This document shows positions 1 through 10,900 of a stretch of DNA of 64,000 nt, in pieces. The DNA comes from Costus lasius (lineage: Eukaryota > Streptophyta > Magnoliopsida > Zingiberales > Costaceae): NCBI GenBank assembly GCA_027563935.2, contig CM050450.1, positions 8,787,957-8,851,956 of the forward strand, in the 5' to 3' direction. The translations under genes were made by a program, and so were the position numbers. Position 1 is the first letter of the stretch, and every line of letters starts with the position of its first letter. The notes under the pieces were generated by a model. The model was not told where the DNA came from. It ran no database searches and worked only from the letters and a program-made list of their open reading frames with translations.

Positions 1-355
1 TAGGTACCTGTATCCTCTATTCCCGTTTCTATTGCCCAGTCATTTTCAGGAGTCATAGCACGTAACTCAATGTTGAAGTAAGCTCTTGAAGAACTATCAG
101 AAATTACATTACAGCAAGTGTTGAAAATAGGCAAGGAGGTAGGTGAATCACATCTTGGTTACCTACCAAGTGTAAAACACATGGCAGCCTTACTACCTTC
201 GCACATCCTATTGCAGAAAGTATAGATTCTTCAAGAATAACTATAAATATCTACTGTTACAAACGATATTGTAAAAAAAAGTAAATGCGGTACAAAAGAC
301 ACATTGTTGTGAGAGAAAATGGACGAACGATAAATACTCTAGCACAGGAACTCAC
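1..355 (-). other. Intron 1 of the Pumilio gene (partial)
   Basis: AT-rich sequence on the coding (minus) side of the donor at 354-355. It has no coding similarity that I can see and runs off the left edge. The frame remains open for a few dozen codons past the donor, but those residues do not resemble Pumilio. Confidence 0.7.
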
Positions 356-958
356 CTGAAGGGCATCGGCGAAGCTCTTCTGTCGACCAATCAACCCAAC
401 TTCTCCTTTATCCAGAGACTGTCCTGAACCAGGGGCCTTCCATGACTCCGGAGCAGGCTCTTGTGAATTAAATATTGGCTGCTGGAAGAGTGATATGCCA
501 CCCCGTTCCTCCCAAGGATTAGTTTTTCTTCTATCTCCAATCCCCTCAATAATCGATTTTCCACCCTGAAGCCTCTGGGTCGACCTCCAGTCCTCTTTGG
601 AGAGAATCGGTGGTGGGAGCCTTGGGTTCAGATTACCGTGCGAGTAGTAATAAGAGAGATAAGCCGGATTGGACAGAAGCTCCTCCTCAGATAAAAGCGT
701 GTTCCCATTTGGTGATCCTGACAAAATCGGCAAGTCAGCATCGACCGCCCGGCCAAAGAGCCCTCCCACCGCATTTACAGACCCCTCGACGGTGGGCGGA
801 GCAGAGCCGCTGCGAAAAACATTCAGTTCCCTCTCTTGATCGCTAGCGTCTTGCCGCCTCTGTTCCCGAACAAGCGTCCATAGCTCTTCCAAATCCTCGG
901 CTCTGCACGTATCCCCTCCGCTTCTGATCACGGAACGAACACCCACCTCCGACAGCAT
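356..958 (-). CDS. Pumilio-family RNA-binding protein, first coding exon (partial gene)
   Basis: This exon encodes 201 residues of the N-terminal region of a plant Pumilio (PUF) protein, a cytoplasmic post-transcriptional regulator that binds mRNA 3' UTRs. What is seen: it opens MLSEVGVRSV and holds the plant Pumilio N-terminal signature LREQRRQ-like (LVREQRRQDASDQERELN), then FRSGSAPPTVEGS, VGGLFG and an NPAYLSYYYSHGNLNPRLPPP block. The reading frame ends at SFADALQ, where the minus strand reads TTCAG then GTGAGT, a consensus splice donor, with the exon ending in phase 0. The PUF repeats themselves lie beyond the left edge of the window, so RNA-binding specificity cannot be judged. The family assignment rests on this N-terminal block, which is typical of the APUM1-6 group; the individual paralogue is not resolved. 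The start is the first ATG of the frame and fits the family. Confidence 0.88.
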
Positions 959-1620
959 CGTCTCTCATTGACCAGCAAAGGACTAGTGAACAGACCAGGA
1001 AAAAAACTAACCTAAAACCCCAATCAAAAGGAACAAGAACATAAAAATTACGGCGAAAGATCGCAACTTTACCAACTCAAATACTTGAAATCCCCAAAAC
1101 CACTATAACTATAATGAACTGCATTTATCTTTCATCATTGTATTAGGTTCAGCGCTGGTTTCCAATCGAAATGCCAAAAACAGCAAAAAAATACAAAGTA
1201 GACACAGCGGTTTCCGGTGACATCCGGCGGCTCTGAGTCCCAAGTTTTCTTGGCGAAACCGAAAGATCGAACAAAAATATACAATCCCTACACCATCTAA
1301 GTCAACACAATCGCCGATCGGCGATCGATTGCGCCATTTCCAATTGCACCAGGTGCGAGCCTCCTCGAGGCAGTAGGAGTGTAGCAGGGAACGGAGTGTT
1401 GGGAAGATCAAAAAGGGGTAGAAAGAGGGGGAGGAGTGGCGTGATAGGCTCGTAAGCACGACAATGGAGCGATCCGAGCCGGCCAATCTCGCAACGAACG
1501 GCCGATATCGATCTAGCGCAAGAACCCCTAGGGTTTTATTGCAAAATATTAAATCAAAATATATGATGAAATCCACAGCAGATTTTTCCTCAAATACACA
1601 TTTCCTCTTTTATTGCAACA
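959..1620 (-). other. 5' leader and proximal promoter of the Pumilio gene
   Basis: This stretch lies upstream of the Pumilio start on the minus strand. Around 1200-1530 it is relatively GC-rich with pyrimidine-rich runs on the minus strand, as expected for a plant 5' untranslated exon. A minus-strand open frame of 155 codons (1109-1576) is present but shows no recognisable domain and is best read as leader. No transcription start can be fixed by eye. Confidence 0.4.
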
Positions 1621-1728
1621 TTTAAGATTCTTTTCTTTTTAGGAGTTTTTTCCGAAAAGTTCTTCATAATTTAATAATTTTTTACTAATTAGCCGCAGTC
1701 CACCGTGAGGTCTTAAATTTATGGCCAA

Positions 1729-1876
1729 TTAACGGCAATTGTGCGCGTGTAATAATGAAATTATTCAATAAATAGTCTAAAACTTACTTTATGAATGTAT
1801 AGTTAACGGCAATTGTGCGCGTGTAATAATGAAATTATTCAATAAATAGTCTAAAACTTACTTTATGAATGTATAG
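1729..1876. repeat. Tandem duplication, two copies of a 74-bp unit
   Basis: The block starting TTAACGGCAATTGTGCGCGT and ending near TTATGAATGTATAG is repeated head to tail with a 74-bp offset, the copies being practically identical. The identity implies a recent local duplication. It lies in AT-rich intergenic DNA and has no coding content. Confidence 0.9.
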
Positions 1877-2305
1877 AATAAAATCATTGGAATTAGAAAA
1901 AAAAAACACTTGAACGAGCTAGCTCACTTGACCAGAGCGAATAATTAGGTCAATTCTCTTTGTAAAACCATAACTTGGTTGACTTATCTAACAAGGTTGA
2001 ATAATTGATTCTCCTAACTTGTGTAAATAGTTGGGTTATAATTGTACAGCCCAACTATAGTTTTCATCATTAATAGCCAATATAAATAATAATAATAATA
2101 AATAAATAAATTTAAAATTAAATGTAATTTATCTGTTTTATTTGTTTTTTAAAAAAAATAAAAAAACTTTTATATAGCCAAGATAGACCTCTGTCTCCTA
2201 TCGGAGGTCAAAATACAGTCAAGTTCCCTTGGCTACAAGGTGGACCAAACCATACATTTGATAGATTTTCTAGTAAAAATCGACAAACCAATTAGTTAGC
2301 AGCTT
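1877..2305. other. Intergenic AT-rich spacer
   Basis: Low-complexity DNA, including AAT/AAAT runs around 2085-2115 and a poly-A/T stretch near 2130-2165. I see no gene here. The truncated LTR begins at about 2306. Confidence 0.6.
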
Positions 2306-2671
2306 GGAAAACTTTCAAGCGGTGGAAGAGATTGAAGGGCTGTCGTCACATTGACGTTAGCATCAGAATAAGATTCGGCGCGCGGCGAAATTGGGTTGCG
2401 GCGTTGACGATTGACTCGGTCAAAATTGATTTTGACTAGTGAGGTATTTTAATTTAGGATTTATTAATTCTTCCGGTTTCGAAATTAGGGTTAGGGTTTT
2501 CCATGCGACTTGTAATTTGGGGATTAAAATCGATCGGGGAAGTTAGGGTTTCGGATTTGGGTCAAAATTTTGCCTAGAAACCCTAGAGAGTGCACCCTCT
2601 GGTGTTCCGCCGGATAACCCTAAGACAGCGGTTAAACACCAGTTTAGAGCTGATCCGACCGGGGCGTGACA
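2306..2671 (+). repeat. Truncated 5' LTR of a gag-only Ty3/gypsy element
   Basis: The last roughly 365 bp of the LTR, alignable by eye with 5151-5495 from GGAAAACTTT through to the terminal GTGACA. Shared landmarks are AGGTATTTTAATTTAGG, GACTTGTAATTTGGGGATTA and CTGGTGTTCCGCCGGA. About nine in ten bases agree in the aligned core, so the copy is not recent. The first roughly 850 bp of the LTR, present in the 3' copy, is missing. Confidence 0.85.
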
Positions 2672-2673
2672 AC

Positions 2674-2687
2674 TGGTATCAGAGCCA
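2674..2687 (+). other. Primer binding site (initiator tRNA-Met type)
   Basis: TGGTATCAGAGCCA lies two bases after the LTR end. This is the standard complement of the 3' end of plant initiator tRNA-Met used for minus-strand priming by Ty3/gypsy and Ty1/copia elements. Confidence 0.9.
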
Positions 2688-2699
2688 AAGATTTAGCCA

Positions 2700-3990
2700 T
2701 GATGGTGAATCAAGGAGATCGCATAGCACGAATCGAGCAGGTGCTCGGTTTGACAGGGAATAGTAAAGACGCGGTGGTTCCTCAGGTGGAGGATCTCCAT
2801 CGCACAATAGAGGAACAGATGTTATAAATCCTTGCCCTTCAGCAAACTTTGGCTGGAGTAGTTGAGGCACAGCAGAACATTGAAGGGACGGCAGCGTTAC
2901 AGGAGCAGGTAGCTGCCTTGCAGGGACAAGTAGCAACTTTGACGGCACAAGTAACCAACACCACGGCAACCCAGTGATCCACATGGCATTAGCACAGGCA
3001 CAAGGCGGTGCCCCCACAGCAACCATGGTGGAGTACGGAGCTCCCAGAGGGAAGGTTCGCACCCCAGAACCTGCAGTGTTCCAGGGGGCAGATCAGCCAA
3101 AGTGTTGGGTAACTTTCTTTGGGATATAGAACAATACTTTGATGCTAACCATGTTTCAGACCAGGAGAAGAGGAGGGTGTGCACATCATACCTCTCAGAT
3201 GATGCAAAACTTTGGTGGAGGACCAAAGTTGATTCGACATCAAAGGCAGCTGGTTGGACATGGGAAGTATTCCGAGAGGAGTTGCTGCAGCAGTTTCTTC
3301 CCGAAAACTCGGTGGACCAGACACGAGAGGCAGTGGATCGGCTAAAGCACACAGGGACGATCCAGGAGTATGTCAGGGGCGTTCTCCGCACTGATGTTGG
3401 AGCTACCTGAGATGGCGGAAGGAGACAGGAGGTACTTCTTCCTCCGGAATCTCCAACCATGGGCGGCAGCTAAGGTCCGACGACATGCGCCGCAAGACTG
3501 GAGGGAGGCCGCAGCTATAGCCGAGTCACTCGTGGACCAGAGAACTTCAGGAACGATTTTTCCGAGAGCACCGAGGTCACCCCCGAAGCGACCATCTCCA
3601 CCTAGAGCAAGAGCGCCAGAGAAAGAGAGGCTCTCTCCCCTGCAGAACGGAGGTCAGCCAGCACGGCAGGAGCAGACCCGACCTGCAGAAAGAGGGCATG
3701 ATCAACCAAGATCGATTGCTTGCTTTTTGTGTAAAGGACTACACCAGATACGCGATTGTCCGAACCGACAGCAGGTGAATGCAATTGCAGCGATCGTGCA
3801 TCGGGAGCTAGCTGAGAAACCGACGGTGGATGACGAACCAGTAGAGGCCCACATAGGAGGTATGCGCATTACCTCAACAGTCGCTAGCAAAATTTCACCG
3901 ACCCCCTCAGATGCAGGGTCGAAAGACACGGTCGGCCAGAGTAACATCGAACAGAAGACAAGCTCCAGAGATGCGCGACTTCCATAGGAA
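2700..3990 (+). pseudogene. Retrotransposon gag gene, broken by stops and frameshifts
   Basis: Gag of a Ty3/gypsy element. It begins near the ATG at 2700 with a glutamine-rich segment (about 2700-2975) of the coiled-coil type, interrupted by an in-frame TAA near 2825 and a TGA near 2975. The Retrotrans_gag core follows at about 3100-3390, with the typical WDIEQYFDA, AKLWWRTK and FREELLQQFLP motifs. A frameshift near 3380 leads to the distal part, which carries a zinc knuckle of the plant form C-x2-C-x3-H-x4-C (CFLCKGLHQIRDC) at about 3720-3760. The frame ends at 3987. No protease, reverse transcriptase, RNase H or integrase follows. The breaks mean that this copy cannot make an intact Gag. 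Confidence 0.8.
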
Positions 3991-4268
3991 ACTCAGACAT
4001 GGGCGCAGGTGGCATATTCGGCGAGTGAGGGGAAGCAAAGACGATGTCTCCCCCACCGGTTTCTTCGGGCAAAGATTGTGGAGCAAAGGAAGTAGCGACA
4101 ATAAAGAAGACCCCTCCCTATAAATCCTTTGCCGAGCGATGGAAGGAAAAGGAGGCGCAAGGTCCAGATTGGTTTAAGAGATATCTCTGTGGAGAGAGAA
4201 CTCTTGAAGAATGCCGATGAGCGCAGGCTTGAGCGCCTGTCACGGACATCGAGGGCGATGTCCAAATT

Positions 4269-4282
4269 GGGCGGGGGAGAAT
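4269..4282 (+). other. Polypurine tract
   Basis: GGGCGGGGGAGAA, one base before the TGTCA start of the 3' LTR. A G-rich purine run at this position is the plus-strand primer of gypsy elements and fixes the LTR border. Confidence 0.85.
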
Positions 4283-5495
4283 TGTCAAACCTTGTTCAGC
4301 CCGGTTCAGCCCAAAGCTCAATGGGCCATGCACAAGCCCAATCCCCCTGGTCAACTAGGGCGTTGACCCCAAATCAAATAAAGCAGTAGCGCGTGCAAAG
4401 TCTTCACCGCACGATCTGGACGCACGCAGCGCAAACGGTGTCTTCGTCTCTGCGACGTTCGGACACTGAAGGCGGCTGCGGTGAGATGGAGTTGTCAACG
4501 ACAAAAGCGGATGCTTGCGACTGCGGACTCGGCACACAAGAAGTGGGCGATGGACACCCTAAGATAGGAGCAGAAGACTCGGGCGAGCTTCCAGATTGGA
4601 GGCGGCGCCCTCCTCTTTAAAGCCGCGACAAGGGACGAGGACAAGGGCAGTTGGCGAGCTTGGGAAGCATTAAGGTGCGAACGAGTGATTAGGGGATTCG
4701 GCACCGAAGAGTGACAGATTGTAGCCAAAAAGGTTCGGCGAGGGAGGGATCGAGGGAGTCGGCGGCCAGGGGCCAGCGACGAGAGACGAGTGGAGTTCTG
4801 TAAGCGTTTAAGGAAATAAACCGAAGCTTCACTCAACCTTCCCCTTTCCCTATTTCTGTACGGTTCCAAGGCAGCGATGTGATCCGGTGGCAGGCGGCCT
4901 CCGAACGTCAACGAAAGGCAGAGACAAGGCAGGCTTCCTTCTTCGACGAGCGTCGAAGCGCAGGCGGTGCTCGACCGTTGCACACGATGGAGACGAACGC
5001 GTCGAGCGTTCATTTCGAGGACGAAGTCAACAGTCAACGAATTCGGCGAGCGCAAAATGATTTCGAACGGCTGATGCACGTACGACGTCAGCAATACCGA
5101 TTTCAATCACGCGACGTAATTCGGCGGCTGACATAGGCAGACGTCAGCGAAGGAAAACTTTCGCGTGGCAGAAGAGATTGAAGGGGCATCAGAAGAAGAT
5201 TCGGCATGCTGCGAATTGGGTTGCAGCGTTGACGATTGACTTGATCAAAATTGATTTTGACCAATGAGGTATTTTAATTTAGGGTTTTCCAATTCTTCCA
5301 GTTTCGAAATTTGGGTTAAGGTTTTTCGTGTGACTTGTAATTTGGGGATTAAAATCGTTCGGGAAGTTAGGGTTTCGGATTTGGGTTGAAATTTTGCCCG
5401 GAAACCCTAGAGAGTGCACGCTCTGGTGTTCCGCCGGACGACCCTAAGATAGTGGTTAAGCACCAGTTTAGGGCTGATCCGACCGGGCCGTGACA
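4283..5495 (+). repeat. 3' LTR of the gag-only element
   Basis: Begins TGTCAAACC directly after the polypurine tract and ends CCGTGACA, with TG...CA ends. Its length is about 1,213 bp. The U3-like first part has GGGCC/CAGCCCA motifs, and CTCTTTAAAG near 4611 is a TATA-like candidate. The last 345 bp match the truncated 5' LTR. Open frames inside it (for example 4495-5106 minus) have no domain similarity and are not annotated as genes. Confidence 0.85.
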
Positions 5496-5779
5496 CTTAA
5501 CATCACAAATGAGATAGCCCAATCCAGCATCCTAGTTTGCAACCAACCACGAACCGTCAACTTTGATGGTATCTTGAGGTGAAGATCACCAATTCAGGTC
5601 ATTGGATTTCTTAAAAGTCTCATTATATCCCTTGTTGTGTTTACTTAGACGGAATCCATAGCGGAAAGAAGGAAAAACACATTATTGAAAAGAAGAAGAG
5701 TTTGCTTTGTGATTAAAACAACCTTCGAAATTAAAGATTTAAATATGAAATCATTGCGTGTTTTCCATAAAATCCAAAA
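5496..5779. other. Intergenic sequence, possibly LINE-derived
   Basis: No gene seen. It lies between the 3' LTR and the recognisable LINE remnant, and may be the decayed 3' end of that LINE. Confidence 0.4.
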
Positions 5780-5810
5780 GAATGTGAGAATTAGAGCAGC
5801 AATTTTTTCA

Positions 5811-5980
5811 TACTCTAAAATCCAAAAACCTTCATGCTAAGAGGATTTAGAAGCAACTCTAAGATTTAGAGCATTCAAAATTGAAGCCCAAATAATACTC
5901 TAAAATCCAAAAACCTTCATGCTAAGAGGATTTAGAAGCAACTCTAAGATTTAGAGCATTCAAAATTGAAGCCCAAATAT
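5811..5980. repeat. Tandem duplication, two copies of an 85-bp unit
   Basis: The unit starting TACTCTAAAATCCAAAAACC and ending near GAAGCCCAAAT is repeated with an 85-bp offset (5811 and 5896), almost without differences. It lies within the LINE remnant and disrupts its frame. Confidence 0.9.
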
Positions 5981-6122
5981 TGTTGATAAAATCACAATGA
6001 AAAAATATATGAAGAACAGAATCAAAATCATTTTGACAAAAAAAACACAAGGCCATGCCCAACCTAATCCAATGGAAGTTAGGTGAGAGGAGATGGGAAG
6101 CCTTTCATAAAGAAGCTTCCAA

Positions 6123-6162
6123 CCAAAGGTTTTTACCTTTGGGGAAAGCCCAAGGGCTTTCC
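6123..6162. repeat. Two adjacent perfect hairpins
   Basis: CCAAAGGT-TTTT-ACCTTTGG (6123-6142) is followed with no gap by GGAAAGCCC-AA-GGGCTTTCC (6143-6162). Both stems are perfect, with 4-nt and 2-nt loops. They lie in the decayed LINE coding region. Confidence 0.85.
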
Positions 6163-6377
6163 ATCCTCTTCGGGGTCATCAAGGACAAATTTAGATTGAA
6201 GCATAAATAAGCAGGGTTTTACATTTTACGAACTGGGTCCTCTCTCTAATACCATGTATCCTCACCGGGATCAACTGGTAAGGGAATCTTAACAATTGAA
6301 TTGACTACCTCTTGACCCCCAATTGGTTTAACCAATTTAAGGTTCCAACTATGATCTTGCAAAAGATTAGACACATT

Positions 6378-7389
6378 TAGGCTGTTTATTCGGTTTGGAT
6401 CGAACTAAACCAAACTGATTAAGGCCAAACCAAATTGATTTGATTTTAATAGTAAGAAACCGAACCCGAACTGAATTATAGTGAAACGAATATGAACCGA
6501 GCCGAATAAGCTCGGTACGCTGCAATTTAAACCGATAAAACCGAATAAACACAGGTTTAGGTTAGCTACCTGTTCCACCGTCAAATCCACATCGAGCCCT
6601 TCAACGCTAGCATCTTCGGTAGTGTCGTCCCCCCATTGATCTGAGGGTGCAGGGATGAAAGGTGGCCGTGTGACCTAGAGCATCGCCTCCCATTCCACCC
6701 CGCGGAAGAACTCGTGCACCTTGATGCCCTCGCAGCCAATTCGCCACTCGAGGTCCTTCCCTAGGAGCTTCCGTATGAGGTCACACAGCGGGTCTCCTCG
6801 CCGGTGAGCTTCGTCTCCTTCGTAAAGATTCGGTAAAAGGTCTCCCTTTGATCTTGCCCTTGGAACGACGTCCATCTATAGAGCACCTTGTAAAGCACCA
6901 CGCCAAGTCCCACCAATCAACAGCGAAGTCATGGCCCCGCCACTCGATGATCTCTGGTGCTACATACTCCTTCGTTCCCACAAACGAGCCTTTCGACTCA
7001 TGAAGTTCACCGCCCGCGTCGCTGTGCTCACCAGCTCATGGAACAACGGTGGGTAGTCGGGTAGAGGGGAGAAGGAGACACGAGTAGCAGAGGTGAGGGG
7101 GTCTGGGTGTAAATCGCGGCAGACGACAGTGGCAGATCGCGATTCGACTTCGTGAGTGTCAATCGGTTCGATTTAGGGAAATTAGGGTTTAGGTAATATA
7201 TTTTTTTAATTATATGTTATTCGGTTTGGTTCGGGTTATATAGATTTTTTTCTTCTCAACCTGAAATCGAACCGATTAATATTTCCAACCTTTCAACCCG
7301 AATCGAACCGAGCCGATTAATAAAAAAACCGAACCAAATTAGCTAATTCGGTTCAATTCATTTGGTTAGATCGAATAATGCACAGCCCT
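6378..7389. mobile_element. TIR DNA transposon of about 1 kb carrying a kinase gene fragment (Pack-type element)
   Basis: The left end reads TAGGCTGTTTATTCGG. The right end, reverse-complemented, reads AGGGCTGTGCATTATTCGAT, giving related imperfect terminal inverted repeats, and both subterminal parts are rich in CGGTTCGGTT/AACCGAA repeats. The flanks share ACACATT (6371-6377 and 7392-7398), or a 9-bp duplication with one mismatch if two further bases are included. This size fits Mutator-like (9 bp) or hAT (8 bp) elements. There is no transposase, so the element is non-autonomous. Inside, 6570-7025 is a degenerate piece of an AGC kinase gene. Confidence 0.65.
6570..7025 (-). pseudogene. AGC protein kinase fragment captured inside a transposon
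   Basis: Minus-strand translation gives the C-lobe of a plant AGC-VIII kinase. From 5' to 3' it shows [14 protein letters not shown] (activation segment and APE motif), [11 protein letters not shown] (subdomain IX), a frame disturbance, then RKLLGKDLEWRIGCEG and KVHEFFRGVEWEAML, a TAG stop, and VTRPPFIPA plus an acidic tail typical of the AGC C-terminal extension. The ATP-binding lobe and catalytic loop are absent. The closest group by motif is UNICORN/WAG/D6PK-like AGC kinases. With no complete domain, a frameshift and a stop, it cannot be an active kinase. Its position between transposon ends suggests capture from a host gene elsewhere. Confidence 0.72.
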
Positions 7390-7520
7390 AAACACATTAT
7401 AGTTTGAGATTGGTAAGTGCATTGCAATAGAAGTAGACTTAAAAATATGGGAATGTCAAAACACCACGTGGCTAAGAATACTTATAGAATTCCCATTTTC
7501 AATACTTTTGATAAGTCTAC

Positions 7521-7942
7521 TCTTAATGTAATTTTAGCTTAATCCATTTTTTTTTTGAAAAAAATTGCTAATTATGTTTTTTTAAAAGAAAAGGAATCGA
7601 AATGGAGCGGTCCAAATACTAGAAAAAGAAAGGAGAGCTAAAGGCTCTGCAGTCGGAAATCGGAATGCAGCTGCGACTCGGGTCGTCACCTGCCCGCAGC
7701 GAAAAAGGCGAAACCCCTGCCGCGGAGACGCCGTCGTTCTAGCGGCGCCGGCGCCTCCGCCACTTGTCTCCGATGTCCTTCCTCTCCATTTTCTAGCCCC
7801 GCCGCTAGTAGCAGACGCCAAATACACTCTCCATCTCTCTACCTTTCCTTCTCCTCCTCCATTACCCCCTATTAGTCGAAGAAGTCGGAGAAGAAAACGG
7901 GAGAGGAGAAAGGGGAGGAAACCCTAGCGGGAGGCGAACAGG
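7521..7942 (+). promoter_or_regulatory. Promoter and 5' leader of the DHHC palmitoyltransferase gene
   Basis: After an AT-rich part, the sequence from about 7600 becomes GC-rich with CT-rich runs (CTCCATCTCTC, CTTCTCCTCCTCC near 7829-7860), the usual look of a plant 5' untranslated region. No clear TATA box was found. The ATG follows at 7943. Confidence 0.45.
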
Positions 7943-10900
7943 ATGCGGGGCTACGTGACGCTGCCGATCGTGCTCGTGCTTGCGGCGATGGCGTACATCT
8001 ACTTCACCACCGTGTTTGTGGTGATCGACGGGTGGCTCGGCCTGTCCACGGCGGCCGGTCTCGCTAACGTCGCCGCTCTCACGGCGCTCACCCTCATGGC
8101 CGTCGTCACTTACGGGATGGTCGTCCTCAAGGACCCAGGTCGCGTGCCGGCCTCTTTCGCTCCGGACATTGAGGACCCTGAGCACCCCATCCACGAGATC
8201 AAGAGGAAGGTACCTAACTTCCGTGGTGCAGTCCTCGAACATTGCAGATACCGTTGTTTTAATCTTTAGATCTGTGTTTATTTCGGTCCAGAGTTGTGCT
8301 TTTCTTTAGACTCAAAGGGATCTCAGATCTGTTTTGGATTCCGTAAAATGATTTATTTTAAAAACATGCTTATATGGTAGTTTTTGTGTATATAGTAACT
8401 ACTGACTATTGTTTACTATAATTGGAAAATATTAAGAACTTACTTGCATTTAATGGGATTGTTGTTGGATCCTTTATATAACATGGACCAGGTTATTACT
8501 GACCCATTACTTTCGTGAACTGTAGTTATGTTTTTTTTTTGCATTTTTTTTTGTATTTTAATCTCTAGATAAACGGTTTGAATTTGTTTGAGACATTGCT
8601 AATTAACTTGTAGGGAAGAGATGATTCGTTTATTTATTTCAGAAATGTATGACCATCAACAAATTGATCTAGTTACATGAAATGCATAGCTCTGAATTGT
8701 ATAACGAACAAACTAGTATAACTCTGGTGTGTATTTGATTAAATAAGTTTAGCCACCAATGTAAGAAGATTCATTAGCAGAACTTCTCCGGCTTATCTTT
8801 AAATATATTATACATTAACTGCCAAGATCCTAGCAAGATGAACATTACATTCTGAAAATGGTTGCTCATGCCTTGATTAAGTGATTACTTTTTAAGCTTC
8901 ATAATGCATATTCACTCCACAGAGATTCTCAAATTTTGGAAGTTTTTGACTTCCACTTGATTGGGTTTTGCATGTTTACTAGAATGACAATCTAACAGAA
9001 AAAATTTTTGTTAGTAGTTTTTGTTCCTACCTTAAGGAGCTTATTAGTTCCTCTCTCTGCATTCTTACTTTTGTGGAAAGATTTTCTAGTAAGGGGGTAA
9101 ATATAGACAATTTTACCAATATATGTCGGACCTCATCTCCTTGTATTACTATAAGCATACTCATCAAACACTGTGATTCCAGGATCTTCAGTAGGTTATG
9201 TTTGTCTAAGAGCATACCTCATTGATCAATGATCATAGTGTCGTTTGCTAATGAGATAGAATGTGCATATTAAATAAAGATTAAGTTTCTGAATTGAATT
9301 TATAAAAGTTTCATACACAAACCACACAGTTTATCAGAGAAAGCAGAGAAATTATAATTTGTCAAGTCCTCTATTCAAACGTACAGTTATACACAAATTC
9401 ATGGGTATATAAATGATACCTTCTCGTCCCTAGTTTCTGTTGTTCCGATCTAACTGAAATGTTGTTGTCATCAATATATCATTGGTGCAATGACAATGAT
9501 TACTGTTTCACCATTGTAACCATCCAAGATGGACAATTTAATTTATGTGAATAGATCAAATAAATTTGTGGAAGTTTAGGATTAAAAAATAAAAAAAATC
9601 TTTTCGAACATATATATATATATACACACATTAGATCTTAGAGCTCTACACTTACATGAGTAGAAAAAAATGTAGAATCTTTTTCCATGTATCATCAGCA
9701 AATGAAAATTTTCTTCATATTAATATGTTATTTAGTGATCAATAAGTTGATGTTTTGTTTAAAAGGTTCATTCATTTTGGCATGGAAACAAGTCTTGGCA
9801 CATTGGTCTTCACAATTGAAATTTATGGTTCTATTCCCAGTTGAACCTTTCCCATCTAAGGTCCTATATCTGATTATTTGGTAGTTCAATCCATTTTGCC
9901 ATTCTGCTTTGCATGTTACTACCTTCAGTTCATTGTGTATGTTTTGGATTGTTCTGAAATATCATAATAACTTTACCTTTTGGCTAATATGTCCATGGTT
10001 TATATATTAGTTGAATTTCTTGTTCTTAGATCAAGCACTGTAAACCAAATCATATACTCCGGACCCTGTACATTTTGTAGTTTTTTAGAAGGATTTCTGG
10101 ATCAATCGTAATGGTTTAATTTATTGGTTAGTATATGCACAGTATAAATATTGTAGAAATTGCCATTCATAGGTGAATCACAGTTAATGGAACAATAATA
10201 ACTCAGGGCAGTCATACCATTTTTAAGAGGCAACAATTTACATTCTAACCTATCTTGATGCTATACCATGTGTTCCACGTCATTAGGTTCTCCAATCACT
10301 ATGAAAGCTATATTAAAACTTTCATATGAATAATTTCTAAGCAGCATGATATAGGTTAAGAATAACTTAATATTCATGATACATGAGATTAAGGAGCTAG
10401 GAGGTGTTTATCTTTATTGTCATAGTAAAGAGATTCTATCATCCCTTTCAGTGGAAGGGAGATTACTTTTAAGATGCTGCACAAGTTGGAGCAACCACTA
10501 GTCCAAGAGTGTGTTTGGTAATGCACTTTGTAAATTGCATTTAGTAAGGCTAAAAGCACTTTGTGAGTGAAAGAGGTGTTTACTATGTATTTTTAGAGTG
10601 CTTGGGGCAAAAGATGCCTTCCTAAAGCCACTTTTAGAAAGCACCTACCTACTTAGGGCCAGTTTGGTTCTGCTGCGCTGCCGCAGCTGTGCTATCACTG
10701 TAGCACATGCTGGTAGGGGTGTTTGGTGAATCTAACTGTGCTGTCACTGTGGCAACTATTATTAAAATTATTTTATAGATTTATTGTGCTGTTAGTGTTG
10801 TTAATAAATAAATAAATATTTATTTAATAAAATATATTAAAATTAAAATTATAAATTTTTATAATAAAATAAAATAATTAATTAAATAATAAAATTAATT

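Larger units (their letters stand above)
2306..5495 (+). mobile_element. Gag-only (non-autonomous) LTR retrotransposon, Ty3/gypsy type, 5' truncated
   Basis: The order of parts is: truncated LTR, tRNA-Met primer site, gag, polypurine tract, complete LTR of about 1.2 kb. The internal region is only about 1.6 kb and contains gag but no pol, the arrangement described for TR-GAG elements, which depend on an autonomous partner for enzymes. The element is oriented on the plus strand. No target duplication can be checked because the left end is lost. The solo LTR at 17308-18509 belongs to the same or a sister family. Confidence 0.78.
5780..7520 (-). pseudogene. LINE (non-LTR retrotransposon) reverse-transcriptase remnant, split by a transposon
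   Basis: Translated on the minus strand, pieces resemble the C-terminal part of plant LINE ORF2, including the zf-RVT zinc-binding region: a WNLKLVKPIGGQEVVNSIV-type block near 6300-6360, a KTFGWKLLYERLP block near 6105-6145, and C-x2-C followed by HIFFHCDF near 5985-6045. Upstream coding sequence continues at about 7400-7520 (NGNSISI-like segment), on the other side of the TIR element at 6378-7389. The target duplication ACACATT flanking that element shows it inserted into the LINE. Frames are broken by stops and by an 85-bp tandem duplication, so no protein is expected. Confidence 0.6.

Noticed and set aside
1109..1576. 155-codon minus-strand frame upstream of the Pumilio start
   Set aside because: No recognisable domain and low-complexity hydrophobic stretches; position fits a 5' leader.
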